Assembly (NCBI GenBank): GCA_900547095.1 | Contig: URFG01000004.1 | Span: 1 to 64,000, forward strand | From: an uncultured Oscillospiraceae bacterium | Lineage (GTDB): Bacteria; Bacillota; Clostridia; Oscillospirales; Acutalibacteraceae | Reading direction: 5' to 3' | DNA length: 64,000 nt | Shown here: positions 24,627-33,427 of the stretch, piece after piece | How the letters are laid out: the number at the start of each line of letters is the position of its first letter | Numbering within the stretch: position 1 is the first letter of the stretch | Made by a program: the position numbers and the translations under genes | The notes under the pieces: model-generated | Seen by the model: the letters and a program-made list of their open reading frames with translations, nothing else | What the model was told of the DNA's origin: nothing | Databases searched by the model: none

Positions 24627-25741
24627 TTTTCTTCCCTCAAAGCTGATTTAAGATAATCTTCGGAGCTTTTGATAAAATCGGCAAGCTTGTCAGAGTCCGA
24701 ATTATAATCGGTTTTTAAGTCTTTCTCGCTCATATTTTTTACTTCGCTTAAGCTCTTAATTCTATCAGAAATTCCTGCGACTTTTAAAAGGCTTTCCATT
24801 CTGGAATTCGCTGTTTTCTTTTTTACAACTATCAGATCTTTTTCAAATATGACTGAAAAAGCTGTTGCGTGAAAAGAGTTTGTTATAACCATTTCCGCAT
24901 TTTTAATAAGACCGACGAATTCTTTAGGGCAGGCGTCTAAAATATCGATATCGGGTTTGACCTTTTCGCGGTCGTTAATATCGATAAGCACGGTTTTAAG
25001 TCCTGTGATTCTTTTTATCTCTTTAACGATTCCAACCGCCTCTGCGCTCGGATTTAAAAAGTAACAGCAGATATAAGGCTCTTTTATCTCAGGCTCTTTT
25101 GAAAAATCCGACCATCTTTTTTTATCAAGCAAAAACACCGGATCGCATACGTGCCTGACCTCGCCGCCGTATAACGGCTCGATCTGCTTAATATCCGAGC
25201 TTTCTCTTACAGATACCGCTTTAAAATCCTTTAAAAGCTCTTTAACCTCTTCCTTTTTATCCTCGGGAATTTTATCGGCAACGCTCGGAGCATAAGCTAT
25301 TTTTTTAACATTTTCATAACTGCCGTCTAACCCTAAAAACCAAACTTTTTCTATCTCTTTATGGCGCGAAACATTCCAAATCTGGTCGCTGCCGGCAATC
25401 AAAGCGTCATAAGGGCAAGGATCGCTTTCGATATCCTCTTTTGAAAAATATGGTTTTGAGCATTTGATATTTTCTTTTACGAATTTTTTATAATTTTCAA
25501 ATCTTTTCTTTTTAAGATATATTCTTTTAGGGTGCAGGCAAGTAAGGCCGAAAAGCGCAAAAGTTTTTGCGCCCGTGATTTTAGGAAGAACTTTCCAATA
25601 ATTTTTATAATGCGCGGGGAAATAGTTAAGAACCTCGGCATCGCAGTCAAGATCTTCCTTTAAATATGTCTGTAAAGCATAGGTCTGCAAAAGCGCACCG
25701 TAATTACTCGCATACTGCGTAGTTACAACTCCGGTCTTCAT
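24623..25741 (-). CDS. Polysaccharide pyruvyl transferase family protein 2
   Basis: A 372-residue PF04230 protein. Motifs are GVVTTQYASNYGALLQTYALQTYL, LIAGSDQIWNVSRH, IAYAPSVADKIPEDK, VSVRESSDI, HVCDPVFLLD, and ITNSFHATAFSVIF. It parallels copy 1 in order and motifs but is clearly diverged, so the two pairs are old paralogues rather than a recent tandem duplication. The start is ATG 25741 with AAGGAG upstream; the gene begins inside the 3' end of the polymerase gene, a 38-base overlap. FrhB-like 2 follows with a 4-base overlap. Confidence 0.87.
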   Translation of the reverse strand: MKTGVVTTQYASNYGALLQTYALQTYLKEDLDCDAEVLNYFPAHYKNYWKVLPKITGAKTFALFGLTCLHPKRIYLKKKRFENYKKFVKENIKCSKPYFSKEDIESDPCPYDALIAGSDQIWNVSRHKEIEKVWFLGLDGSYENVKKIAYAPSVADKIPEDKKEEVKELLKDFKAVSVRESSDIKQIEPLYGGEVRHVCDPVFLLDKKRWSDFSKEPEIKEPYICCYFLNPSAEAVGIVKEIKRITGLKTVLIDINDREKVKPDIDILDACPKEFVGLIKNAEMVITNSFHATAFSVIFEKDLIVVKKKTANSRMESLLKVAGISDRIKSLSEVKNMSEKDLKTDYNSDSDKLADFIKSSEDYLKSALREEN

Positions 25742-26942
25742 CGTAGAGCTCCTTTTCAAGTTTTGTATCAAAAAGCATTAAAAGCATTATATTCATAAAA
25801 AATATTGAATTAAGCAGCGAAGACTGCGCAAATATCGCAATCAGCGACATTATAATAAAGGGCTTCGCGCCGTAATTCGGGGTACGCAGTCTTTTTATAT
25901 AAATATAAAGGAAGATAATAAGCCCTATTATTCCGTAATCAAAAATAAGTCTGCAAAAAGTATTTAAAAAGATATGTCCGCCGTCTTTTATATAATCTTT
26001 TACAGGCGAATCCGGCCTTAAAAGCCCGATATTTTCTCTGATATAAGTATTCTGATCGTTATAATTTTCTCCGAATATCAGCTTAACCGGGTCCATAGTC
26101 GCTATAGTATCAAAACCTACGACGATTCGGCTGTTTACCGTGCTTTTGCCGTCTAAAACCTCTTTTAATTTTTCATTTCCGCCCGAAAAAATATTGAGTG
26201 TGAAAAACGCCGTGCATATAACCGCTATAAAAACGGCTATAACCGCTTTGCTTTTAAATTTAACCTTATTCGATCCTAAAACGGTCAGCCATAATACCGC
26301 CGAAAGAACTACTCCGACAGTCGAAGTCGAGGCTAGTATCATAACCGTCGAAAATCCTGCCCACTTATAATCAAGCTTTTTAAGCGAAAGGAATTCAAGC
26401 GGCAGCATTGCCGTAACATACGAGGCAGGCTCAGCAAAGAACGAAGACGGTCTTACAGATTCTTCCGCAACTTCCCCTCTTAAAACATATCCGGGAATTA
26501 TCGAAATAGGCGTGACCTGCGCGCCGAACGCATATACATTTATAAGCTGATATATAAGTCCTGCCGAGAAAATGACTCCCGCAAATTTATAAGCTTTAAA
26601 AAGCGCGTCTTCATCAAAGTCAAACGCAGTAACAAAAATACAAAGAATAAATATTACCGTGAATGCGGTAACCTTATTAAAAATCGTATCAAAACTGTTA
26701 TCGCCTAAAAACAGATTAAAGATATTTTTTATTATCGCATATCCTAAAAATGTGAAAAAAACCGCCTGACTCTTTTTAAAAACGATTCTTCCGTTTTCCC
26801 TTAAAAGCATTAAAAAAGCGCAGATAATAAGACCTATGGTTCCGAGATCGATTATCCCGAATTTATAGGGAGCAAGCATTATATAAAAAGGAAGATAATA
26901 TTCTATTATACAGCTTTTTTTCTTTTGCAGATTTTTTTCCAT
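25704..26942 (-). CDS. Wzy-like O-antigen/capsule polymerase
   Basis: A 412-residue, strongly hydrophobic protein with about 10-11 membrane segments and one large hydrophilic loop (about residues 255-330, containing DTIATMDPVKLIFGENYNDQNTYIR). It has the layout of Wzy/O-antigen ligase proteins, which join flipped repeat units on the outer face of the membrane. Such proteins share little sequence, so the call rests on topology and position beside the flippase and glycosyltransferases. The start is ATG 26942 with GGTG upstream; it overlaps pyruvyltransferase 2 by 38 bases. Confidence 0.75.
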   Translation of the reverse strand: MEKNLQKKKSCIIEYYLPFYIMLAPYKFGIIDLGTIGLIICAFLMLLRENGRIVFKKSQAVFFTFLGYAIIKNIFNLFLGDNSFDTIFNKVTAFTVIFILCIFVTAFDFDEDALFKAYKFAGVIFSAGLIYQLINVYAFGAQVTPISIIPGYVLRGEVAEESVRPSSFFAEPASYVTAMLPLEFLSLKKLDYKWAGFSTVMILASTSTVGVVLSAVLWLTVLGSNKVKFKSKAVIAVFIAVICTAFFTLNIFSGGNEKLKEVLDGKSTVNSRIVVGFDTIATMDPVKLIFGENYNDQNTYIRENIGLLRPDSPVKDYIKDGGHIFLNTFCRLIFDYGIIGLIIFLYIYIKRLRTPNYGAKPFIIMSLIAIFAQSSLLNSIFFMNIMLLMLFDTKLEKELYDEDRSCNYAVCE

Positions 26943-26956
26943 TTTTTCACCGTGAA

Positions 26957-28180
26957 TCAAACCGAATTTTTATAAACTTCTATATATTTTTTAGCCGTGC
27001 TTTCCATTGTAAAGCTTTCGGCGTGTTTTTTTATTTTTTCTATGTCAAAATCAGATTTTAATGCTTTTTTTATTGTTTCTGCCGCCGCAGTGTCCGATCG
27101 GTCAAAGCATTTTAAAGAGCATTCTGCATTAAACACATCTTCTGCCGAATCGAGATCTGAAAAAAACACGCTCGGCACTCCGAACGAATAGCCTTCGATT
27201 ATAGAAAGCCCGAAGCCGTCATTTAAGCTTAAAAGAACCGTGAGATCCGCCAGATTGTAATATCTGCCGATATCTTCTTTAAATCCTGCCATTATACAGC
27301 AGTCGGTCAATTTTTCTTTTTCAATATAATTTCTTAAAAGTCCTCCGTCGCATTCGTTACCGAAAAATACCGCCGCAACAGGTGTGTTTTCACCCTTTAA
27401 TATCTTCATAATACGCGCGAGCTGAATTTGATTTTTATTATCTGTAATATTCCCCACGGCAAAAATAATCTTATTTCCGCTAAGCTTTAAAGATCTTAAT
27501 TTTTCGGTCAGCTCGTCGTTTTCTTCGCTTTTTGAGCCTTGCGCCGCTTTTGTGCCGTTTAGCACCACCGTGATATTATCGGCAGGTGACAAAAGATAAT
27601 TTTCTTCTATTCTCTTTTTCATTCCCGAGCTTATCACCGTGACGGGGATATTTTCTTTTTGTGCTTTAATTAGAAATTCCTTTTCAAGCCTTTTTGTGGA
27701 AGCGGGCGCTAAGACCGAATTATCAAGCCCGATAAGGCCGTGAAGCGTTACAACAAAAGGAACTTTAAGCTCAAGGCATATATCGATATAGCTTTTTGTA
27801 ATAGGCCCTATGCCGTGAATATGAACAATATCCGGGCGCTCTGATTTAATTATAGTGCGGACATATCCGCCGTCAAAATCATAAAAAGCGTTTCTCAAGC
27901 GGTCTTTAAAAGCATATTTTCCGTAAAAAAATGCTGAAATCGCTCTTATATAATCGCGCGGTCTTGCAGATTTAAAGATATCCGAAAATGTGTGCTTTAA
28001 GATCTTATAGTTTTCAAAGCTTCTGCCGTTTGTTATCACTCTCGAAGAAAAAATCACTTCTTCTTTTTTCCCGACAAAATCAATGATATCTTTTACCATC
28101 ATCCCGAAACCGGTGCGGTTTTTCTCAAACTCCGCGCACCCCGGGTCGAAAATATAAGACGCGAGCATAAGAACTTTCAT
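26957..28180 (-). CDS. Glycosyltransferase family 4
   Basis: A 407-residue GT-B retaining glycosyltransferase. Visible are the N-terminal MKVLMLASYIFDPGCAEF, the acceptor-side DIVHIHGIGPITKSYIDI, VTLHGLIG, the C-domain VGNITDNKNQIQLARIM, and the nucleotide-sugar E-x7-E type region LSLNDGFGLSIIEGYSFGVPSVF. The start is ATG 28180 with AAGGAAA upstream; the longer open frame overlaps the acyltransferase gene. Should add one sugar of the repeat unit to the lipid-linked precursor. Confidence 0.88.
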   Translation of the reverse strand: MKVLMLASYIFDPGCAEFEKNRTGFGMMVKDIIDFVGKKEEVIFSSRVITNGRSFENYKILKHTFSDIFKSARPRDYIRAISAFFYGKYAFKDRLRNAFYDFDGGYVRTIIKSERPDIVHIHGIGPITKSYIDICLELKVPFVVTLHGLIGLDNSVLAPASTKRLEKEFLIKAQKENIPVTVISSGMKKRIEENYLLSPADNITVVLNGTKAAQGSKSEENDELTEKLRSLKLSGNKIIFAVGNITDNKNQIQLARIMKILKGENTPVAAVFFGNECDGGLLRNYIEKEKLTDCCIMAGFKEDIGRYYNLADLTVLLSLNDGFGLSIIEGYSFGVPSVFFSDLDSAEDVFNAECSLKCFDRSDTAAAETIKKALKSDFDIEKIKKHAESFTMESTAKKYIEVYKNSV

Positions 28181-28181
28181 A

Positions 28182-28673
28182 TCAGTTGAATTTCCTTTCG
28201 CTTTTAAGCTTATCATAATGCTCTTTATCTCTGAATTTAAATGCCTCCGCCGGGTGGCCGCCTGCAAGAGCTAGCGGAGGAATATCTTTGCATACTACCG
28301 AGCCTGCCTGATTAATGGCTCCCTCTCCTATCTCAACTCCGCCTAAAATCATAACATTTTCGCCTACCCAGACATTATCGTTGATAATCACATCTTTATG
28401 GATATAAGTGTTGTCATAAGGCAGAGCGTCGCCTTTCCAATTATGAAAAGAAGTAAGAATTCTGATATCTTTTCCGCTGTGAAAATTATTACCTATTTTG
28501 ACCTTGCCGGAGCCGGATATTTTCATACCGTTAAAATGGCAGTTATCCCCTATTTCGGTGTTTTTTGTGAACCTGCACTTAAAATTGCATTTAACGCCTT
28601 CGCCGTGGGATATTCCTCTCAGCGAAAGACAGGTATTGATTTTTGAAATAAGAGCTTTTAAAAAGCTTTTCAT
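28182..28673 (-). CDS. Hexapeptide-repeat (left-handed beta-helix) acyltransferase
   Basis: A 163-residue trimeric LbH acetyltransferase, WbbJ/maltose-acetyltransferase type. The hexapeptide-repeat character shows in KNTEIGDNCHFNG, GKVKIGNNFHSGKD, KDVIINDNVWVGENVMILGGVEIGEGAINQAGSVV. The predicted catalytic His lies in SFHNWKGD. Likely O-acetylates a sugar of the repeat unit. ATG 28673 with AAAGGAG; ends one base before the GT4 start region, so it is tightly coupled. Confidence 0.87.
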   Translation of the reverse strand: MKSFLKALISKINTCLSLRGISHGEGVKCNFKCRFTKNTEIGDNCHFNGMKISGSGKVKIGNNFHSGKDIRILTSFHNWKGDALPYDNTYIHKDVIINDNVWVGENVMILGGVEIGEGAINQAGSVVCKDIPPLALAGGHPAEAFKFRDKEHYDKLKSERKFN

Positions 28674-28677
28674 AATT

Positions 28678-29820
28678 TTACTCCTTTATTTCGCTTAAAA
28701 GTCTGTGATTGACCGAGAGCATTATATATCTGCGCTCTTTAAGCTTTTTAAAGTTTTCGGGATTAGAAATATCGTCTATCACCACTCCGATATTTGCGTG
28801 ATAAGCCTGATTTAAAACGGAGGAATAAAGCGATATCGCATTTTTTGTACTAAGGAGCGAAGCTTCTATCGTGAGAGCCGAGGTATCCTCGATATTAAAC
28901 TCGCAAAACAGCTCTTTTGTTATCTTCATATCGGCATATCTCGGGTGAGGTCTTACGGAAATTTTGTATCCCAAGCTTTTAAGTTTTAAAAGATTTGAAG
29001 AAATTATTTTTAAAACGCTTTCCGGCTCTGCCGCAAGATAATATGTAAAATCAAATTCCTTTTTTATATCTTTATCCGCCTTTATTTTAACCGACGGCGG
29101 CGCTTCTAAATTAAACTGACTTTTTTCCGCTCTCATAGATATAAGCAGATCGGCATAATATTTATCCCAAACAAAATATTCATCATAGCAGACAAAGGAA
29201 TCGCGCATAAAATATAACTTTTCGCCGTGCATAACATTTATCCTGGTGATATTTTTTCTTCTGCACCACTCGGTCAAAAGCGAGGAGGTGAAAGAAAATT
29301 CATCGCAGGATATAAGCGCTTTTGGGGAATGTTTTTCAGCCTGAGCGCTGTAGCGCGCAATTTTAATTATAGATTTAAGCCAAAAATGCCACGAAAAAGG
29401 ATATCTTTTAAATATTTCTTTTAAAAACGCGATATCAAAGGCAAAAAGTGCGCCCGAATTTTCTTCGGAGGTAACGATATTTTTATACCTTTCAAGCAAT
29501 GAAAGCGGAATTATATTAAAAGGCTTGCCGTCTGCCAAAAAGACCGCGTCGGATTTTTCTTCTTTTAAAACTTTTTTTGATTTACAGCTTATTAGATATT
29601 TAATGCTAAGAGGAAGCGAGGCGAGATTTAAGAAAAAAGAGATAAATCCGCCGTAAAACTTCATCTGGCATTTATACTGAAAAAAGCTTCTCTCGATAAG
29701 GTCCTTTGGCTCTTTAAAATGCGAAATATATTTTTCTTGGGCTTTAACAGGATAATTTAAAACATTTCCCTGCTTTTTTTCAAGCTTTACAGCCGCTTTT
29801 TTTAAAAATTCAGCCGACAA
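28678..29820 (-). CDS. GT-B glycosyltransferase, candidate sialyltransferase
   Basis: A 380-residue protein not assignable by eye to a named family. It has a two-domain GT-B-like layout: an N-terminal half ending in RINVMHGEKLYFMRDSFVCYDEYFVW (similar to the HGxxxY segment of capsule glycosyltransferases), and a C-terminal half with YKISVRPHPRY followed by ALTIEASLLSTKNAISLYSSVLNQA. An HP dipeptide and a downstream Ser-Ser in that spacing are features of bacterial sialyltransferase families GT38/GT52/GT80; the D/E-D/E-G motif is not clear. Since the operon makes a CMP-nonulosonate and has no other candidate, this is the best transferase. The start is TTG 29820 with AAAGGA upstream; no ATG is available. 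Confidence 0.55.
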   Translation of the reverse strand: MSAEFLKKAAVKLEKKQGNVLNYPVKAQEKYISHFKEPKDLIERSFFQYKCQMKFYGGFISFFLNLASLPLSIKYLISCKSKKVLKEEKSDAVFLADGKPFNIIPLSLLERYKNIVTSEENSGALFAFDIAFLKEIFKRYPFSWHFWLKSIIKIARYSAQAEKHSPKALISCDEFSFTSSLLTEWCRRKNITRINVMHGEKLYFMRDSFVCYDEYFVWDKYYADLLISMRAEKSQFNLEAPPSVKIKADKDIKKEFDFTYYLAAEPESVLKIISSNLLKLKSLGYKISVRPHPRYADMKITKELFCEFNIEDTSALTIEASLLSTKNAISLYSSVLNQAYHANIGVVIDDISNPENFKKLKERRYIMLSVNHRLLSEIKE

Positions 29821-29832
29821 AAAATCAATCCT

Positions 29833-30924
29833 TTATTTTGTTAAAATATCCGCTATGCGGCGGCTTGCGAAACCGTCGCCGTAAGGGTTGGCGGCGTGCG
29901 CCATTTCGTTATAAGCGACTTTATCCTCTAAAAGTCTTTTGAAATTTTGATAAATGGTTTCTTCCGTTGTTCCGACGAGCTTAAGAGTTCCCGCGTCTAT
30001 TCCCTCGGGGCGCTCGGTGGTATCGCGCATAACAAGCACCGGTTTTCCGAGAGAGGGAGCCTCCTCCTGAATTCCGCCCGAATCGGTGAGGATAAGATAG
30101 GAGCGCGCCATAATATTATGGCAGTCAAACACCTCTACAGGGTCGATTATATGTATCCTGTCAAGTCCCGACAGCTCCTCTGCTGCCGCTTTTCTAACAG
30201 CCGGATTCATATGTATCGGATAAAGCGCCTTAACATCGGGGTGCTCTTCCATAACTCTTCTTATCGCCCTGAACATATGGTGCATAGGCTCGCCTAAATT
30301 TTCTCTGCGGTGAGCGGTGATGAAGATAAGGCGGCTGCCCTTTGCCCAGTCGAGCTCGGGATGAGTGTAATCGTCTTTAACAGTGGTTTTAAGAGCGTCG
30401 ATAGCGGTGTTACCGGTAACAAAAATCGAATTTTCGGCTTTGCCCTCTTTTAAAAGGTTATTTTTCGAGCGCTCGGTCGGCGCAAAGTTATACTTTGAAA
30501 TTATAGATACCGCCTGGCGGTTGAACTCCTCGGGATACGGCGAATAGATATTATAGGTTCGCAGACCCGCCTCAACATGGCCTACGGGTATCTGCAGATA
30601 AAAGCAGGCAAGCGCAGTTACAAAAGTGGTGGAAGTATCGCCGTGAACAAGCACCACATCGGGATTCTCCTTTTCAAGCACTTCTTTTATGCCGTTTAAA
30701 ATATTTGTTGTGATATCAAAGAGGGTCTGCGAGGTTTTCATAATGGAAAGGTCATAATCAGGGGTAACGCCGAAAGTTTCAAGCACCTGATCGAGCATCT
30801 GGCGGTGCTGACCTGTTACGCAGACGACCGTTTTGACATTGTCCCTGCTTTTAAGCTCGTTTACAAGAGGGCACATTTTTATAGCTTCGGGTCTTGTTCC
30901 GAAGACAAGCATAATTTTTTTCAT
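29833..30924 (-). CDS. wecB: UDP-GlcNAc 2-epimerase, non-hydrolysing
   Basis: Interconverts UDP-GlcNAc and UDP-ManNAc. The 363-residue GT-B-fold protein has FGTRPEAIKMCPLV at residues 8-21, VCVTGQHRQM, VLVHGDTSTTF, VEAGLRTY, the ITAHRRENLG motif of the non-hydrolysing class, and LTDSGGIQEEAPSLGKPVLVMRDTTERPEG. It lies downstream of wecC, so together they supply UDP-ManNAcA. ATG 30924 with AAAGGA. Confidence 0.96.
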   Translation of the reverse strand: MKKIMLVFGTRPEAIKMCPLVNELKSRDNVKTVVCVTGQHRQMLDQVLETFGVTPDYDLSIMKTSQTLFDITTNILNGIKEVLEKENPDVVLVHGDTSTTFVTALACFYLQIPVGHVEAGLRTYNIYSPYPEEFNRQAVSIISKYNFAPTERSKNNLLKEGKAENSIFVTGNTAIDALKTTVKDDYTHPELDWAKGSRLIFITAHRRENLGEPMHHMFRAIRRVMEEHPDVKALYPIHMNPAVRKAAAEELSGLDRIHIIDPVEVFDCHNIMARSYLILTDSGGIQEEAPSLGKPVLVMRDTTERPEGIDAGTLKLVGTTEETIYQNFKRLLEDKVAYNEMAHAANPYGDGFASRRIADILTK

Positions 30925-30937
30925 TTTTTATCCTTTT

Positions 30938-32158
30938 TTAGATATGATATACTCCGGGCAGATCGCAGATATTATGGCAATCGAGAACGACTTTATCTTT
31001 AAGCTTATCCATATTCTCGATAATTTCCGAATGCTTGACCATAATTACGACCATATCGACAGAGTTTAAAAATTCATCAAGCTCAAAGCACTGGTTTTTA
31101 ACCTCTTTTGTTTTTATAAAGGGATCGTAAACCAAAAGCGGATCGGCTAAATGGCGCTCCTGACTTTCAAGCAGCTGCAAAGTGGGGGATTCGCGCATAT
31201 CGTCGACATTTTCCTTATAGGTAAGACCGTAAAGTCCGACTCTTTTTATATCCTTAATACCCTTTTCTTTCATAATTTCATAAATTCTGTTTAAAACGAA
31301 ATCGGGCATACCGTCGTTGGTTTTCATAGATTCGTCGATAACCTTTGCAAGGCTCGGATAGTCGCCTACCAAGAACCACGGGTCAACAGAAATACAGTGG
31401 CCTCCGACTCCGGGACCCGGCTGTAAAATATTTACTCTCGGGTGCATATTGCAGATCTTTATTATCTCGTAAACATCCATATTATCGTGTCGGCAGATCT
31501 TTGCAAGCTCGTTTGCAAAAGCTATGTTTACCGCTCTGAATGTGTTTTCTACGACCTTTGTCATTTCAGCCGTTCTGATATCCGTTACCACGATATCGCC
31601 CTGACAAAAGCTTGCATAAAGCGATTTTATTTTTTTGCCGACTTCCCTGTCGTCAGCTCCTATAGTGCGGTTGTTATGAAGAAGCTCATAAACCATATTC
31701 CCGGGGATTATTCTCTCGGGTGCGTGAACGAGATTTATATCCTCGCCAATCTTAAATCCGTTTTCCTCGATAACGGGGCGGACATATTTATCAATGGTTC
31801 CGGGTGATACGGTGGACTCTACCACGACCGTTGCTCCTTTAGGGCAAACTTCCATAACGCTTTTTATAGCGGCTACGACATAGCAGGCGTCAACCTTTTT
31901 TGAAAATTTATCATAGGGCGTGGGAACCGAAACGATATAAGTATCAGTTACCTGATATTCGGTTGAAAATTTAATTCCCGAATTAAGTGCGTCGGCAAAA
32001 AGCTCATCTAATCCTTTTTCCTTAAATGTGGTCCTGCCGGCATTAAGAGTTGCTACAAGCTCTTTGTTGTAATCCGTTCCGATAACCTCCACCCCGTGCG
32101 AGGCAAGCATCAGCGCTGTGGGAAGACCTATGTATCCGAGACCTATAACATTAACCAT
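30938..32158 (-). CDS. wecC: UDP-N-acetyl-D-mannosamine dehydrogenase
   Basis: NAD-dependent four-electron oxidation of UDP-ManNAc to UDP-ManNAcA. The 406-residue protein has the Rossmann GLGYIGLPTALMLA (residues 5-18), VPTPYDKFSKKVDACYV, STVSPGT, the central helix TEMTKVVENTFRAVNIAFANELA, the catalytic Cys in GPGVGGHCISVDPWF (about residue 257), and a C-terminal UDP-binding domain with GLTYKENVDDMRESP. Overlaps the upstream glycosyltransferase stop by 8 bases. Confidence 0.96.
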   Translation of the reverse strand: MVNVIGLGYIGLPTALMLASHGVEVIGTDYNKELVATLNAGRTTFKEKGLDELFADALNSGIKFSTEYQVTDTYIVSVPTPYDKFSKKVDACYVVAAIKSVMEVCPKGATVVVESTVSPGTIDKYVRPVIEENGFKIGEDINLVHAPERIIPGNMVYELLHNNRTIGADDREVGKKIKSLYASFCQGDIVVTDIRTAEMTKVVENTFRAVNIAFANELAKICRHDNMDVYEIIKICNMHPRVNILQPGPGVGGHCISVDPWFLVGDYPSLAKVIDESMKTNDGMPDFVLNRIYEIMKEKGIKDIKRVGLYGLTYKENVDDMRESPTLQLLESQERHLADPLLVYDPFIKTKEVKNQCFELDEFLNSVDMVVIMVKHSEIIENMDKLKDKVVLDCHNICDLPGVYHI

Positions 32159-33404
32159 TTTCTTTTGCTCCTATCGTTTTATTTATCACATTTATCAGAT
32201 CTTTTGATAACTTTTTATAATCGAAATCCTTTGCCGCCGCCGAGGCGTTTCGGCTTAAATTCTCAAGGGTTTCGCTTCCGCTGCCGAAAAGCCCGCTTAT
32301 GGCGCCTGCAAGTTTTTCGCCGTCACAGCAGTCGATCTCAATTCCGCAGTTATACTTTTCGATCGGGGAATACCCCATTTTTACCGTGGAAATGATAGGC
32401 TTTGCGCAAGCCATATATTCAAAAAGCTTATTTGAGCTGTTTCCCCTTGTCCAATTATAAAGAGTGGGCGAATAGTTCAAAATGTTTACCGATGATCTTG
32501 AAAGAATATAGGGAACGAACTGTTTTTCAATTCTTCCGAAAAATTCAACATTATCGAGCTTTTCGTCTTCTTTTCTCTTTTCAAGCCTTGAAAGCTCCTC
32601 GCCGTCGCCGAAAATGCGGAACACGATATCCTTATTTTTCTTAAGCGCTTTCGCGGCGTCAAGCAGCATATCGATATTATTTACTTCCCTTATCGTTCCT
32701 ACGTATGTCACGGCAAACCTTTTATCGGACTCTTCGATTTTATCGCATTTGCAGTCAGTCATCTGGCTTAAAAATGCTTCTAAGTCCACGCCGTTGTTAA
32801 TATAGTAGCACTTATCGTCGTCAACATCGCCGCCCGTGGATTTCATCCACTTTTTCTCTTTAAGATAATCCGTATCGCCGGGTTTAGTGAATATCATAGC
32901 GTCGGATCTTTTATAGATCTTATGCTCTATCAGCTCCAGCGCTTTTACAAGCGGCGAGCTCTCGGATATTCCCTTGTAATAAACAAAAGCTTCGGGCCAA
33001 AGATCCCTTACTTCGCTTATGCATTTGCATTTTTTAAGCTTTGCAAGCTTTATTGCCGCAAGACAGGCAAACGGGTGCGGACTTGACGAAATTATAACAT
33101 CGGGGCCATCGAATTTTTTAAGCACTTTTAATGAGTTTTTGTAAAAATCGATCATCGAAAGAGCCCTTGCTTTTCCGTTGCCCTCATAGTTGCGGGTCTT
33201 TACGAATACGAACTTAATTCCCCCGTTTTCCTCTTCGAGATAAGACTCAACTTCAGGGTTATACCTTCGCAGGTGCGAATAGCTCCCCGCAACGATCGTT
33301 ACATCGTGACCGGCTTTTTTCAGCTCGCGCGCAAAATAGTAATGCCTGAATTCCATACCGTATTCAAGGCTTCCCGCATAATGATTTAAAATCCAGATCT
33401 TCAT
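32151..33404 (-). CDS. Glycosyltransferase, WcaI/WbuB type
   Basis: A 417-residue GT4-like enzyme. The start KIWILNHYAGSLEYGMEFRHYYFARELKKAGHDVTIVAGSYSH is typical of WbuB/WcaI-type glycosyltransferases, followed by CISEVRDLWPEAF, IEHKIYKRSDAMIFTKPGDTDYL, VGTIREVNNIDMLLDAA and the donor-site GNSSNKLFEYMACAKPII. Probably adds the second sugar after the initiating transferase. ATG 33404 with AGGAG. Confidence 0.9.
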   Translation of the reverse strand: MKIWILNHYAGSLEYGMEFRHYYFARELKKAGHDVTIVAGSYSHLRRYNPEVESYLEEENGGIKFVFVKTRNYEGNGKARALSMIDFYKNSLKVLKKFDGPDVIISSSPHPFACLAAIKLAKLKKCKCISEVRDLWPEAFVYYKGISESSPLVKALELIEHKIYKRSDAMIFTKPGDTDYLKEKKWMKSTGGDVDDDKCYYINNGVDLEAFLSQMTDCKCDKIEESDKRFAVTYVGTIREVNNIDMLLDAAKALKKNKDIVFRIFGDGEELSRLEKRKEDEKLDNVEFFGRIEKQFVPYILSRSSVNILNYSPTLYNWTRGNSSNKLFEYMACAKPIISTVKMGYSPIEKYNCGIEIDCCDGEKLAGAISGLFGSGSETLENLSRNASAAAKDFDYKKLSKDLINVINKTIGAKENG

Positions 33405-33427
33405 TTTTAACTCCTAAGCCCTTAAAT

